In this document: positions 16,417-25,132 of the stretch, piece after piece
Layout: every line of letters starts with the position of its first letter
Position numbering within the stretch: the stretch's first letter is position 1
Origin: Citrifermentans bremense R1
Lineage (GTDB): Bacteria > Desulfobacterota > Desulfuromonadia > Geobacterales > Geobacteraceae
DNA: 64,000 bases
Direction: 5' to 3'
Assembly: GCF_000426865.1 (NCBI RefSeq)
Contig: NZ_KE384581.1
Location: 62,001 to 126,000 of the forward strand
Made by a program: the position numbers and the translations under genes
The notes under the pieces: model-generated
Seen by the model: only the letters and a program-made list of their open reading frames with translations
Databases searched by the model: none
What the model was told of the DNA's origin: nothing

Positions 16417-17283
16417 ATGAACCAAGCGATTGCACAGATGCTTGAGAAGTACAAACCCCAGAGCCTTGACGACACGACAAGAGCTTTGAGAGAAATCATT
16501 CAAGAAGTAGCTCTCTTGGGTCTTTTTCGTGCAAAATTCTTTGAGCACGCTGCCTTCTATGGCGGGACTGCTCTTCGCATCCTTTACGGCCTGGACCGTT
16601 TTTCCGAGGATCTCGATTTTTCTCTATTGGCACCCTCGAAGGATTTTGACCTGGCGAAATACAGCACTGCGCTGGAGGTGGAGCTGCAGTCCTTCGGTTT
16701 CAAGATCACGGTCGAAAAGGTGGATAAAGCAGTTGGAACAGCGATGCAGTCGGCCTTTCTGAAGGGAAACACCCGGAACGAATTGCTCGTCATCGAGACC
16801 AGGATGGATCTGGTCACTTCGATCCCCGCGAATCAAACAGTGAAGGTGAAGCTCGAGGTCGACACGGACCCGCCCTCTGGGTTCAATACGCAGACGAAAT
16901 ACCTTTTGAACCCTACCTCCTTCTCTGTGCGGACTTACACCTTGCCCGACCTGTTCGCCGGCAAGATGCACGCATTGTTATGTCGTAAATGGAAAAACAG
17001 GGTCAAAGGGCGGGACTGGTACGACTTCGTTTGGTACTTGGCGAACCACCCTGAACTCCACCTCGCCCACCTCGAGCAGAGGATGCGGCAAACTGCTCAT
17101 TGGACCGGAGATGATCCCTTATCTGCCGATGCCTTTAAAGTCATTTTGAACAGTGCCATTGATCGGCTCGACGTTGATCAGGCCCGCCAGGACGTGGCTC
17201 CATTTGTAAAAGATCAGCGGGCGCTCGATATCTGGTCACAGGATTTCTTTCGAGACATTGCGGGGAAAATCAGAATAGCCTGA
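16417..17283 (+). CDS. abiEii: AbiEii-type nucleotidyltransferase toxin
   Basis: Toxin partner of the AbiE system: a nucleotidyltransferase-like protein that modifies tRNA or another target when unchecked. The 288-residue protein has the core motif FYGGTALRILYGLDRFSEDLDFSL (about residues 47-70 in two parts: GGTALR, and DLDF carrying the two catalytic Asp), then KVKLEVDTDPP with the third Asp, and a conserved LPDLFAGKMHALLCRKWKNR-type segment near 180. An AGGATGAGAG box precedes the ATG. The gene is intact and close to the antitoxin. Confidence 0.9.
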   Translation: MNQAIAQMLEKYKPQSLDDTTRALREIIQEVALLGLFRAKFFEHAAFYGGTALRILYGLDRFSEDLDFSLLAPSKDFDLAKYSTALEVELQSFGFKITVEKVDKAVGTAMQSAFLKGNTRNELLVIETRMDLVTSIPANQTVKVKLEVDTDPPSGFNTQTKYLLNPTSFSVRTYTLPDLFAGKMHALLCRKWKNRVKGRDWYDFVWYLANHPELHLAHLEQRMRQTAHWTGDDPLSADAFKVILNSAIDRLDVDQARQDVAPFVKDQRALDIWSQDFFRDIAGKIRIA

Positions 17284-17314
17284 TGCCCCACTTCAGCGAA
17301 ACTAACACACGTAT

Positions 17315-17554
17315 CAAGGGGGACAGGTCCAGTTTGGAACGCTTGTCGCCAAAGTTCTTCCAGATGCGTCTCTGGAAATGAGATACAGCCATGTGGACCT
17401 CAACGGCGAGATGATGACAGGCGAGTGCGGCTCGACGCCGGAATTATTGAAAGACGGACGCATCAGACTGAATGAGAAATGGAAGTGGACCTGCGGCGAT
17501 TGCTCACAAGGTGAATCTACCGTGGAAGAATTACTGCCTGGCGATTTCAGCTAG
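17315..17554 (+). pseudogene. 5'-truncated gene fragment (small 'N-acetylglutamate synthase'-annotated family)
   Basis: An open frame of 79 codons without a start reads GQVQFGTLVAKVLPDASLEM, then RYSHVDLNGEMMTGECGSTP and RIRLNEKWKWTCGD. I recognise this as the C-terminal two thirds of a small bacterial family (about 110 residues) that databases often label N-acetylglutamate synthase, although its true role is unclear. The first 30-40 residues are missing. The break falls at GGGGGACAGG, a sequence that also occurs in an inverted repeat at 40451, hinting that recombination there removed the 5' end. Confidence 0.6.
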
Positions 17555-17913
17555 CAGCCTGCTCTATCACCGCCCACCTCCCAATGCTTCTGCTCCGGCA
17601 TCCGCTTGTTAAGGTGTCCAAGACTTCAGGCGCATCCTCTCATGCCCCTTTTCAACAACCCTTCGCACCCTCTTCCTTCCCCAAATAGGCTGCTTGCCCA
17701 ATTTCCCTTTTCCAGTACTATTGGGTATTGTTAATCTTCTGCTTCTTTCTGTACCCCCGCTAAGGCCTATTCATATTCCCCCAAAGCTTCTCTCTGCTAG
17801 TAAAGCACGTGGTACATGGCACCTGTAGTTTGTTGGACTAAAGGAGGCTGACTGTTTTCATGCGCAACAATGCAGTGAGGTTCAGGGGGTAAGGTCACCG
17901 CAGGCATTATGAG
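17555..17913. other. Intergenic, pyrimidine-rich region
   Basis: No gene is visible. The top strand is rich in C and T (17640-17790). An AAAGGAGG box near 17840 is followed by an ATG at about 17860 but the frame closes after ten codons, so it may be another remnant. Confidence 0.4.
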
Positions 17914-18684
17914 TTGTCATCCTCAAAACGGGAGGGCGAAGCTTTGCAAGCATCACACGGCCCGGAAAACGCTTCTGAAATAATGGCGGGGCTCATTCCG
18001 CCGGAGCAATGGACGGTCTACGCCGATTTCATCACGGAAATGGCCAGGCGCGGCCTCCCGCACGCTATCGGCGGCGGGTTGGCGGTCTCGGCCTATTCCG
18101 CCTGCGTCCGCAATACCAAGGACATGGACATTTACCTCCTGGAGAAAGACAGCCGGCAGGTCATCGAGATGAGCAGGCAACTCGGATTCGAGGAGTACAC
18201 CGAGGTGCCGTACGATCGGACCTGGAGTTACCGCTGTTCTCGCGGGGGCTATATCATAGACTTGCTCTGGTACATGCTGAATGGAAGGAGTTCCATAGAC
18301 GAGACTTGGCTCACCTTGGGGTGGGATCTTCTGGTTCGCGAAGTGCCGATCAAACTCCTCCCTGTGGAAGAGCTGATCTGGTCGAAGCTCTACATTCTCA
18401 GGCACGATCGTGCCGACTGGCCCGACATCCTAAGTCTGCTCTATGCACGCGGAGTGGAACTCGACTGGGACCGCTTGCTTACAAATCTGGGGGCGGACCA
18501 GATGGTATTGGGGAGCGTGGTGAATCTGCTCCGCTGGTTCTGCCCTGGCCTTGCCTGCCGGCTCCCTGAGTCCATCTGGGCTCCGATGGGGCTGCTTCCT
18601 CCGTCGTGCTCTACTGCGGAGACCGACCACGATAGGGTGGCGCTTTTCAACTGCGAGCATCTTTTTGGTGGAGGCTTGTCATGA
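17914..18684 (+). CDS. Nucleotidyltransferase-fold protein, function unknown
   Basis: A 256-residue (or slightly shorter) protein resembling the nucleotidyltransferase superfamily: HAIGGGLAVSAYSACVRNTK (about residues 52-70) followed by DMDIYL, matching the G-G-X-A...D-X-D active-site layout, then IDLLWYM with a possible third Asp. The start is unclear. TTG at 17914 gives the longest form; TTG at 17944 has GGGAGGG at a good distance; ATG at 17983 is also possible. Its stop overlaps the start of the next gene (ATGA), so the two are coupled. Substrate unknown. Confidence 0.6.
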   Translation: MSSSKREGEALQASHGPENASEIMAGLIPPEQWTVYADFITEMARRGLPHAIGGGLAVSAYSACVRNTKDMDIYLLEKDSRQVIEMSRQLGFEEYTEVPYDRTWSYRCSRGGYIIDLLWYMLNGRSSIDETWLTLGWDLLVREVPIKLLPVEELIWSKLYILRHDRADWPDILSLLYARGVELDWDRLLTNLGADQMVLGSVVNLLRWFCPGLACRLPESIWAPMGLLPPSCSTAETDHDRVALFNCEHLFGGGLS

Positions 18685-19457
18685 AAATAGGAGCCATGAA
18701 CCATCCCTGCCGCAATCCCGCCGACGAAATACGCCGCTTCGCCGACATGGGGCTCGACTTCATCGACTTGACGCTGGAGCCGCCGCAAGCCGGATGGTGG
18801 CAATGCAACGTGCAGCAGATAAAGGCGGCGCTGGCGGAGACCGGAATGGGGGTGGTAGGCCACACCGCCTACTATCTCCCCATCGCCCATCCCTTCGAGG
18901 AGGTGCGGCGTGGGGCGATCGACGGATTTCGCCACTGTATTGAGATTTTTGCCGAGCTAGGGGCGAAGGCGATGAACATACATCCCGACGCCCACGCGCC
19001 GATGCATGACCGGTCCTTCGTAATCAGCCAGAACCTGAAGAGCCTGACCGAAATCATGAAGGCGGCGGAGGGGACAGGCGTGAGTGTCATGGTTGAAAAC
19101 CTTCCCCGCAACTTCAACAGCGCCGCTCAACTGGCGGAACTGCTCGATCCCCTGCCGCAACTGGGGCTGCACCTCGACATCGGCCACACCGAGTTGATGG
19201 TGAAGACGAGCACCGCCGACGAGATCTTGGAGCGTTTCGGCTCGCGCCTCATGCATGCCCATCTCCACGACAACAAGGGGGGGGATGCCGATCTCCACCT
19301 CCCGCTCGGTGCCGGGGTCATCGATATTCCCAGACACCTCGCTATCTTGAAGAAGTCAGGCTATGACGGCACCATCACCCTCGAAGTATTCACACCGGAT
19401 ACCAGCTACCTGAAGTACAGCGCCAAGAGGCTTCGTGCCATGTGGGACGAAGCGTGA
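18681..19457 (+). CDS. Sugar-phosphate isomerase/epimerase-like TIM-barrel protein
   Basis: A 258-residue member of the xylose isomerase-like/AP endonuclease family 2 superfamily. Features include the early CRNPADEIRRFADMGLDFIDL, a metal-site pattern VMVENLPRNFNSA (Glu), HLDIGHTELM (Asp and His) and MHAHLHDNKGGDADLHLPLG (His, Asp), and ITLEVFTP (Glu) near the end. These would bind a divalent metal. It overlaps the nucleotidyltransferase-like gene by four bases. The specific sugar or DNA substrate cannot be told. Confidence 0.75.
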   Translation: MKIGAMNHPCRNPADEIRRFADMGLDFIDLTLEPPQAGWWQCNVQQIKAALAETGMGVVGHTAYYLPIAHPFEEVRRGAIDGFRHCIEIFAELGAKAMNIHPDAHAPMHDRSFVISQNLKSLTEIMKAAEGTGVSVMVENLPRNFNSAAQLAELLDPLPQLGLHLDIGHTELMVKTSTADEILERFGSRLMHAHLHDNKGGDADLHLPLGAGVIDIPRHLAILKKSGYDGTITLEVFTPDTSYLKYSAKRLRAMWDEA

Positions 19458-19560
19458 TTTGCTGGGAGAAGCCGTAACCGTGCAGGAGATGAGCGATCGT
19501 GGAATACCTGAAGTCGATCTAGCGCCAGCACAACACCAATGAAGGTTGAGGAGGTTACCG

Positions 19561-20013
19561 ATGAAAAAAGTTATGGTCATAGCGCTAGCAGTGAGCGCCG
19601 GCGTCCTTGGCGCGTGCTGCACACCGTGTGTTTCACCCACAACCAATGAAGTCCCTATGTACCCGGTTACAGTGGGGGAGAAGACGTCGCTTTATGAAGT
19701 GGTGGCGCCCAATGCCCTGAGACTGGCCCCGGGTGTCGGCTTCAAGGAAGTACCAGGGCCTGGAGGCAAGAACAACGGCATAATCCTGATGAGGCCAAAC
19801 GGGGCTACCGGCGGATACATGGCCTGCGGATGCATCGGCGCGACAACGAGTTCCTGCGTGACGACTTCTGACAACCCGGACCACCCATCCTGCAGCGGCG
19901 GCTGCAGCGACAGTGAGGGGAACCCGCAACCTTGCCAGTTGTTTGGGCCCATCATAGGCCCTCCGAGGGATCCCTTGATGATTCGATTCCTTGCCGGCCC
20001 ACCCCCGGGGTAA
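19561..20013 (+). CDS. Small lipoprotein, function unknown
   Basis: A 150-residue exported protein. The signal ends in a lipobox, GVLGACC (about residues 13-19), so the first Cys is probably lipidated. The rest is rich in Gly, Pro and Cys, with GCIGATTSSCVTTSDNPDHP and CSGGCSDSEGNPQPC, suggesting disulfides or metal binding. GAGGAGGT lies just before the ATG at 19561. I do not recognise a family. A terminator hairpin follows at 20036. Confidence 0.7.
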   Translation: MKKVMVIALAVSAGVLGACCTPCVSPTTNEVPMYPVTVGEKTSLYEVVAPNALRLAPGVGFKEVPGPGGKNNGIILMRPNGATGGYMACGCIGATTSSCVTTSDNPDHPSCSGGCSDSEGNPQPCQLFGPIIGPPRDPLMIRFLAGPPPG

Positions 20014-20035
20014 AGGCGGGTTGAGCGGTCGTTGG

Positions 20036-20074
20036 AAAGAGGCAGTTATCTCTATGAAGGTAGCTGCCTCTTTT
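20036..20074 (+). terminator. Rho-independent terminator after the lipoprotein gene
   Basis: AAAGAGGCAG (20036-20045) pairs with CTGCCTCTTT (20064-20073), followed by TTTTGC. It lies 22 bases after the lipoprotein stop. Confidence 0.75.
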
Positions 20075-20204
20075 GCTTTATACGGTCTGGAGCTTTCATG
20101 ACAGCACAGGCGGTTTGACTTTGGATATGTAGACGTAATATAGTGCCTGCTTATTTGAAAATTCTTACCTAACTTGCTCGCCACCTAAACAAGGAGAGAG
20201 GGAC

Positions 20205-20696
20205 ATGGAGATAGAAAAGCACTGGCCCATGATAAAAGCGGTATTGGAAAAAGCGCACTCGACTAATCGTCATTGTGCCATTGCAACAGTTAGTGAGGAC
20301 GGTACGCCCCATGTCACGCCGATAGGCTCGCTCTTTCTCAGGGACGATTGCACAGGTTTTTATATCGAGAGTTATTGTCAAAAGATGGCGGACAATCTCA
20401 AATGCAATAATCGTGTCTGCATCATGGGCATCAACAGTGGGATTGGATACTGGTTGAAGTCGCTTTTTTCCGGACGTTTCCCTACTCCTCCTGGCATAAG
20501 GCTTTATGGGACCGTCAGCGAACTCAGATTGGGCACTAAAGATGAGATAGAGTATTTCCAAAACCGGGTGCGGGCATTCCGGAAGCTCAAGGGGCATGAT
20601 CTTCTTTGGAAAAACATGAGACATGTGCGGGAAATACAGTTTCGGTCGTTTGAGCCCGTGCATGCGGCAAAGATGACACAGCATTTGTGGTTATAA
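20205..20696 (+). CDS. Pyridoxamine 5'-phosphate oxidase-like FMN-binding protein
   Basis: A 163-residue split-barrel flavin-binding protein. CAIATVSEDGTPHVTPIGSLF (about residues 24-44 in two parts) is the usual opening strand pair of this fold, and the middle contains RVCIMGINSG. True PdxH enzymes are longer, so it is more likely a general flavin-dependent reductase or F420/FMN binder. AAGGAGAGAGGG is a strong ribosome binding site. It is a single gene, followed by a 220-base gap. Confidence 0.75.
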   Translation: MEIEKHWPMIKAVLEKAHSTNRHCAIATVSEDGTPHVTPIGSLFLRDDCTGFYIESYCQKMADNLKCNNRVCIMGINSGIGYWLKSLFSGRFPTPPGIRLYGTVSELRLGTKDEIEYFQNRVRAFRKLKGHDLLWKNMRHVREIQFRSFEPVHAAKMTQHLWL

Positions 20697-20916
20697 CGGT
20701 AGGTACGGAGCGGTACAGCGAACATGCCACAGGTGCTAAAGAACTCGGCTAAAGTGGTTGCCTTATATGTATTAAGTGATTTGGCAGACGGTATTTCGTA
20801 ATCCCTTGTCCAATCGAGATTTATCTCTGATAAGATCTGCCGATATTACATTGAAGGTAAATAGAGCTTTGGTCAGCTGTTCGAAAACTGTCCAGTGTCC
20901 CTTCCGAGGCATGTGA

Positions 20917-23910
20917 ATGTTACGTCTTTCGTCTCTCTCAATCCGGTCACTTTTGCTACTGATAACATGTATTGTGGCATTGCCTGCTGCGGTGATAATC
21001 CTGTACTCAGGGATCGAGTTTCGTAACGCCATGCTTGGAGAAGCACGAAAAGAGACAGTCAAATTTGCAGAGACGATAGTAAACGAACAACGGAACCTAG
21101 TTGTGGCCGCCGAACAGTTGATGACGGCATTGGCGCAACTTCCAGAGGTGAAGGCGGGCGACACGGCGAAGGTCGAGTCGGTCCTGAAAGAGCTGCTCAA
21201 GTTGAACCCGATGTACGCAAATATCACCATCGCCGACTACGAAGGCAAAGTTTGGGCCACCGCAGTCCCGGCAGCCGTGCCGTATAACCTCTCCGACCGC
21301 TATTATTTCAAGAGCGCCCTGGCAACCGGAAAACTCTCCTCCGGCGAGTACATCGTCAGCCGCATTACCACCAAACCAGTCTTCAACTTGGGCTACCCGG
21401 TAAGAGACGACAGCGGCGCAATCGCCGGGGTCATCGGCGTCGCCTTCAATCTCGAGAACTACCGGGATCTGTTGCAGCAGATGCGGTTGCCGGCCGGTTC
21501 CAGCTTCACCATCATAGATCATCGCGGCACCATCCTTGCCAGGGGACTGACCGAGGGGAATTTTACCGGGAAGGCTTACACAGCAGATTCCTTCCGCAAA
21601 ATGGTGGAGGGGTCGGACGAAGGGGTGAGCATCAGGAAGGGGCTGGCAGGAGACACAAGGATCATCGCCTACCGCAAACTGTACCTCCCCGGGGAAAAGA
21701 CCCCGTACCTGTACGTCACCGCAGGTATCCCCGTGGAAGCGGCAACCCAGAAGGCGAACCGGGCGCTTGTCCTGAGCGCGTTGCTTTTATCGTCATTTCT
21801 GGCCCTTGCCTGCCTTTGCGCGGTGCTTATCGGCAAGCGCTGCATCGCTGACCGTTTGCAGCTTCTGGAAGACGCATCTAGGCGGGTTGCCTTGGGGGAC
21901 CTGCGCATTCGCGTCTCCGAGGCTGTGACAGGAGGCGAACTCGGCAGCCTCGCCCAGACACTGGACGGCATGGCTGATCAGCTTTGTACCAGAACGGATG
22001 CCCTGGCTCACAGCAAGGTCTTTATGAACACGATCATCGAGACCGAGCCGGAATGCGTCAAGCTCCTGGACGCAGAGGGGAGGGTGCAGATGATGAACGG
22101 CGCCGGCCTGAAGATGATTGAGGCAGATTCGCTGGCGCAGGTTCAGGGGCAGTGCATTTACCCGCTGATAGCTCCCGAACATCGGGACGCCTTCATTCAA
22201 TTGACCCAGCGCGTCTTTGATGGCGTTGCCGGCAACCTGGTCTTCGAGGTGCACGGCCTCAAGGGGGGGCACCTCTGGGTCGATAGCCATGCCGTCCCTT
22301 TTCGCAATGACAGGGGGGAGATCGTATCCCTTCTTGCCATAACCCGGGATGTCACTGAGCTTAGGAAATCGGAGGAGGAGCGCCGGGAGAATCTGCTGCT
22401 GTTCGAGTCTCTTATGCGGCACTCGCCGATGGGAATCCGCATCTTTGAAGGGGGTTCGGGCAAATGCATCCTGCTTAACCAGGCCACCGCCGATATTGCG
22501 GGTGGCAACATGAAAACGATGCAGGAGCAGAACTTCCGGGAATTAAAGTCATGGCGGGAGAGCGGCCTGCTCGCCGCTGCGGAAAAGGTGCTCGCGGACG
22601 GCGTGGTTCGGGTAGTCGAGGCGGATATCTGCACGAGCTTCGGAAAATCCGTGGTGATGTCCTACATCCTGTCCAGGCTCCTCATCAAGGAAAAGCAGCA
22701 TCTGCTCGTCGTCGGCCGGGATGTGACTGACGAAAAAAGGCTGACTGAAGAGAAGAAAAAAATGGAAGCCCAGATGCTGCATGTCCAGAAGCTGGAGAGC
22801 CTGGGGGTACTTGCCGGCGGCATCGCCCACGACTTCAACAACATCCTGATGTCGGTCATGGGGAACGCGGAGTTGGCGCTTTTGACTCTTCCCCCTGAAT
22901 CTCCTGCCCGAACCAACCTGCAAAACATAGAGATCTCTTCACAGCGTGCGGCTGACTTGGCTAGGCAGATGCTGGCCTATTCCGGCAAAGGGAATTTCAT
23001 CATCGAGGAGATCGATGTCAACAAGCTGATAAACGAGATGAACCACATGTTGGAGGTCTCCATCTCTAAAAAGGTGGATGTCCGCTTCAATCTGGACAGT
23101 GGGCTGCCGCTGGTGTCGGTCGATGCGACCCAGATCCGGCAGGTCATCATGAACCTGGTGATCAACGCTTCCGAAGCGATAGGCGATCGCAGCGGAGTGA
23201 TATCGATCTCCACCGGCGCCACGGAGTGCGATGCCGCGTTTCTCTCCAAGTTGTGGCTGAACGACACGCTTAAGGAGGGAACCTACCTCTACTTTGAGGT
23301 TGCCGACGATGGGTGCGGCATGGATCAGGCTACCTTGGCCAAGATCTTCGACCCTTTCTTTACCACCAAGTTCACGGGGCGGGGCCTCGGCATGGCTGCA
23401 GTCCTCGGCATCATACGGGGGCACAAAGGGACTATCGAGGTTCACAGCGAACCGGACAAGGGCTCCAGGTTCACCGTATTTTTGCCGGCTCTTCCTCCAG
23501 GCTCTGCACGTCCAGTGCAGGAGGCGGAAGCGGGTCAGCTGTCGCCGGGTTCCGGCACCATACTGTTGGTCGACGACGAGGAGACCATCCGCAACCTCGG
23601 CAACGAGATGCTCCAAATGTTGGGATACCGCGTGCTTACTGCGGAAGACGGGTTGGTCGCTGTGGAGCTTTTCAAGGAGCACCACGGCGACATCACCTGC
23701 GTCATTCTGGACCAGACCATGCCGAACCTGGACGGGGAACAGACCTTCCGCATCCTGCGCAGCATGGATCCGTCCATCAAGGTGATAATGTCCAGTGGTT
23801 TCACTGAACAGGACATCGCCGAGAGGTTTATCGGAAGGGGCTTGGCGGGTTTCATACAGAAACCGTACAAGCTTGCCAGTTTAAGCAGGAAGCTCCAGGA
23901 GCTGGTGTAA
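20917..23910 (+). CDS. Hybrid sensor histidine kinase with Cache, HAMP, PAS, and receiver domains
   Basis: A 997-residue membrane sensor. Order: membrane segment (about 8-28), periplasmic double-Cache sensor (about 35-270, with YYFKSALATGKLSSGEYIVS), second membrane segment (about 278-300), HAMP (about 300-355), two PAS domains (about 370-480 and 490-600), HisKA with GGIAHDFNNILMSV (phospho-acceptor H638), HATPase (N-box NLVINASEAI, G-box DDGCGMD), and a C-terminal receiver with D932 in VILDQTMP. A small-molecule ligand outside the cell is likely read by the Cache part. No partner regulator is adjacent. The ATG start has no strong ribosome binding site. Confidence 0.93.
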   Translation: MLRLSSLSIRSLLLLITCIVALPAAVIILYSGIEFRNAMLGEARKETVKFAETIVNEQRNLVVAAEQLMTALAQLPEVKAGDTAKVESVLKELLKLNPMYANITIADYEGKVWATAVPAAVPYNLSDRYYFKSALATGKLSSGEYIVSRITTKPVFNLGYPVRDDSGAIAGVIGVAFNLENYRDLLQQMRLPAGSSFTIIDHRGTILARGLTEGNFTGKAYTADSFRKMVEGSDEGVSIRKGLAGDTRIIAYRKLYLPGEKTPYLYVTAGIPVEAATQKANRALVLSALLLSSFLALACLCAVLIGKRCIADRLQLLEDASRRVALGDLRIRVSEAVTGGELGSLAQTLDGMADQLCTRTDALAHSKVFMNTIIETEPECVKLLDAEGRVQMMNGAGLKMIEADSLAQVQGQCIYPLIAPEHRDAFIQLTQRVFDGVAGNLVFEVHGLKGGHLWVDSHAVPFRNDRGEIVSLLAITRDVTELRKSEEERRENLLLFESLMRHSPMGIRIFEGGSGKCILLNQATADIAGGNMKTMQEQNFRELKSWRESGLLAAAEKVLADGVVRVVEADICTSFGKSVVMSYILSRLLIKEKQHLLVVGRDVTDEKRLTEEKKKMEAQMLHVQKLESLGVLAGGIAHDFNNILMSVMGNAELALLTLPPESPARTNLQNIEISSQRAADLARQMLAYSGKGNFIIEEIDVNKLINEMNHMLEVSISKKVDVRFNLDSGLPLVSVDATQIRQVIMNLVINASEAIGDRSGVISISTGATECDAAFLSKLWLNDTLKEGTYLYFEVADDGCGMDQATLAKIFDPFFTTKFTGRGLGMAAVLGIIRGHKGTIEVHSEPDKGSRFTVFLPALPPGSARPVQEAEAGQLSPGSGTILLVDDEETIRNLGNEMLQMLGYRVLTAEDGLVAVELFKEHHGDITCVILDQTMPNLDGEQTFRILRSMDPSIKVIMSSGFTEQDIAERFIGRGLAGFIQKPYKLASLSRKLQELV

Positions 23911-24089
23911 ACCTCCCCACTTTTAACACTGTTCAACCCCCGCCTGATTCGCTTCTCCCCCGGCGTTCAACTCGTAGCTTTCCCTCTTTTTCTTGCCATC
24001 CTGCGGTAATTAGCTTATTTTAAGTGCCGTTTTTCCGGCGTATTGGAGCGCGCCCATCACCTGTATCTCAAGAACCGTTAGGAGGGATT

Positions 24090-24251
24090 ATGTCCACACC
24101 ACTGATTGCTCTGGCAGTTATTCTCGCGGTATTCGCCGTGGTGTTAATACCTTTGATGATGGTGAAGTCGGGCCAGGCACCGGTAGACGAGCCGCGGCAC
24201 GATCATGGCGGCCAGGCGAAAAAGAGCCACAGAAAGAAAAAGAAGCGCTGA
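24090..24251 (+). CDS. Small single-pass membrane protein
   Basis: A 53-residue protein with one hydrophobic segment (LIALAVILAVFAVVLIPLMMV, about residues 5-25) and a basic, Lys-rich tail (KKSHRKKKKR) that would stay in the cytoplasm. GGAGGGATT precedes the ATG at 24090. No family is recognised. It is followed 38 bases later by a Cys-cluster protein and may be co-transcribed with it. Confidence 0.6.
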   Translation: MSTPLIALAVILAVFAVVLIPLMMVKSGQAPVDEPRHDHGGQAKKSHRKKKKR

Positions 24252-24289
24252 CCGGGATCCTGTCACGGGACCCGCAAGAAAGGAATGAG

Positions 24290-25009
24290 ATGACGGCAGA
24301 AAAGGCGATGGGCGACCTTCTGGATATGGTCAAACAGCAGCAGGTTTTTCTCGAGATGTTCGTGCGGTCTTGGGTCGACGACTATCGCTCCAGCGGCGGC
24401 GCAATCTTCTGCGGCAAGGGGTGCCGCAACTGCTGCAGTCTTGCCGTCCATACCGGCTTTGTCGAGGCACTCGCCGTCGCCCGGCAGCTGGACGAGGCGC
24501 AGGGGAGGGCGGTCGAGAGCTACGCGGTGAAACTCAGGGACCTGCTTAAGGGAGTGACCGAGCTTCCTGAATATCTGCGCCTGCACCGGCAGACGATGGG
24601 ATTTTGCCCGCTTTTGACCGATGCCGGCGCATGCGGCGTCTATCCGGTGCGTCCCCTGTCCTGCCGCTCGCTCATCTCCACCCGGGAGAGCGTCTGGTGC
24701 GGCGCCGATTTCTCACAGGTTTCTCAGGCGGAACGGGAAGCGTTCGTGGCCGCGCTGGACCGGAAGGTGGTCGCCTTCCCGAGCCACTACGTCGCAGTGC
24801 TCCAGGAGAGCGGGAAAGAGCTGGAGGAGGCGGGCGCAAAAAACATGGGCGAGTTTCTCGGGTTCTCCCTCTATGGCAACCTCGGCGTCCTGGTCCATCT
24901 CTGCCGCAGCCACGGCCTTGCAGAGGCCTGTCTGGAGGGGAAAAGTTCTGCTGCCGGCCGCATCGCCGGGGCGGGTTTCGACCACCCGCTGCTTATGACC
25001 CTCGCCTAG
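24290..25009 (+). CDS. YkgJ-family cysteine-cluster protein
   Basis: A 239-residue protein of the zinc/iron-chelating YkgJ-like family. It has FCGKGCRNCCSLAVHTGFVEA (Cys cluster near residues 39-47) and later CPLLTDAGACGVYPVRPLSCR, matching the usual C-X3-C-X2-CC...C-X8-C-X8-C arrangement. It probably binds an Fe-S or Zn centre; the biochemical role is unknown. A related Cys-cluster protein is found at 52919-53578. Confidence 0.8.
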   Translation: MTAEKAMGDLLDMVKQQQVFLEMFVRSWVDDYRSSGGAIFCGKGCRNCCSLAVHTGFVEALAVARQLDEAQGRAVESYAVKLRDLLKGVTELPEYLRLHRQTMGFCPLLTDAGACGVYPVRPLSCRSLISTRESVWCGADFSQVSQAEREAFVAALDRKVVAFPSHYVAVLQESGKELEEAGAKNMGEFLGFSLYGNLGVLVHLCRSHGLAEACLEGKSSAAGRIAGAGFDHPLLMTLA

Positions 25010-25132
25010 CCGGAAACCTTCTCACCCCGCAGTGTCCGGTTAGGTCTTTGCACCACATGAATCAAGCAGTTTCCAACTCTCCCCCTCCCGCCGGGCGCCC
25101 CTTTCTCACAGTGTCGTCTGCTGCCTATCGCC

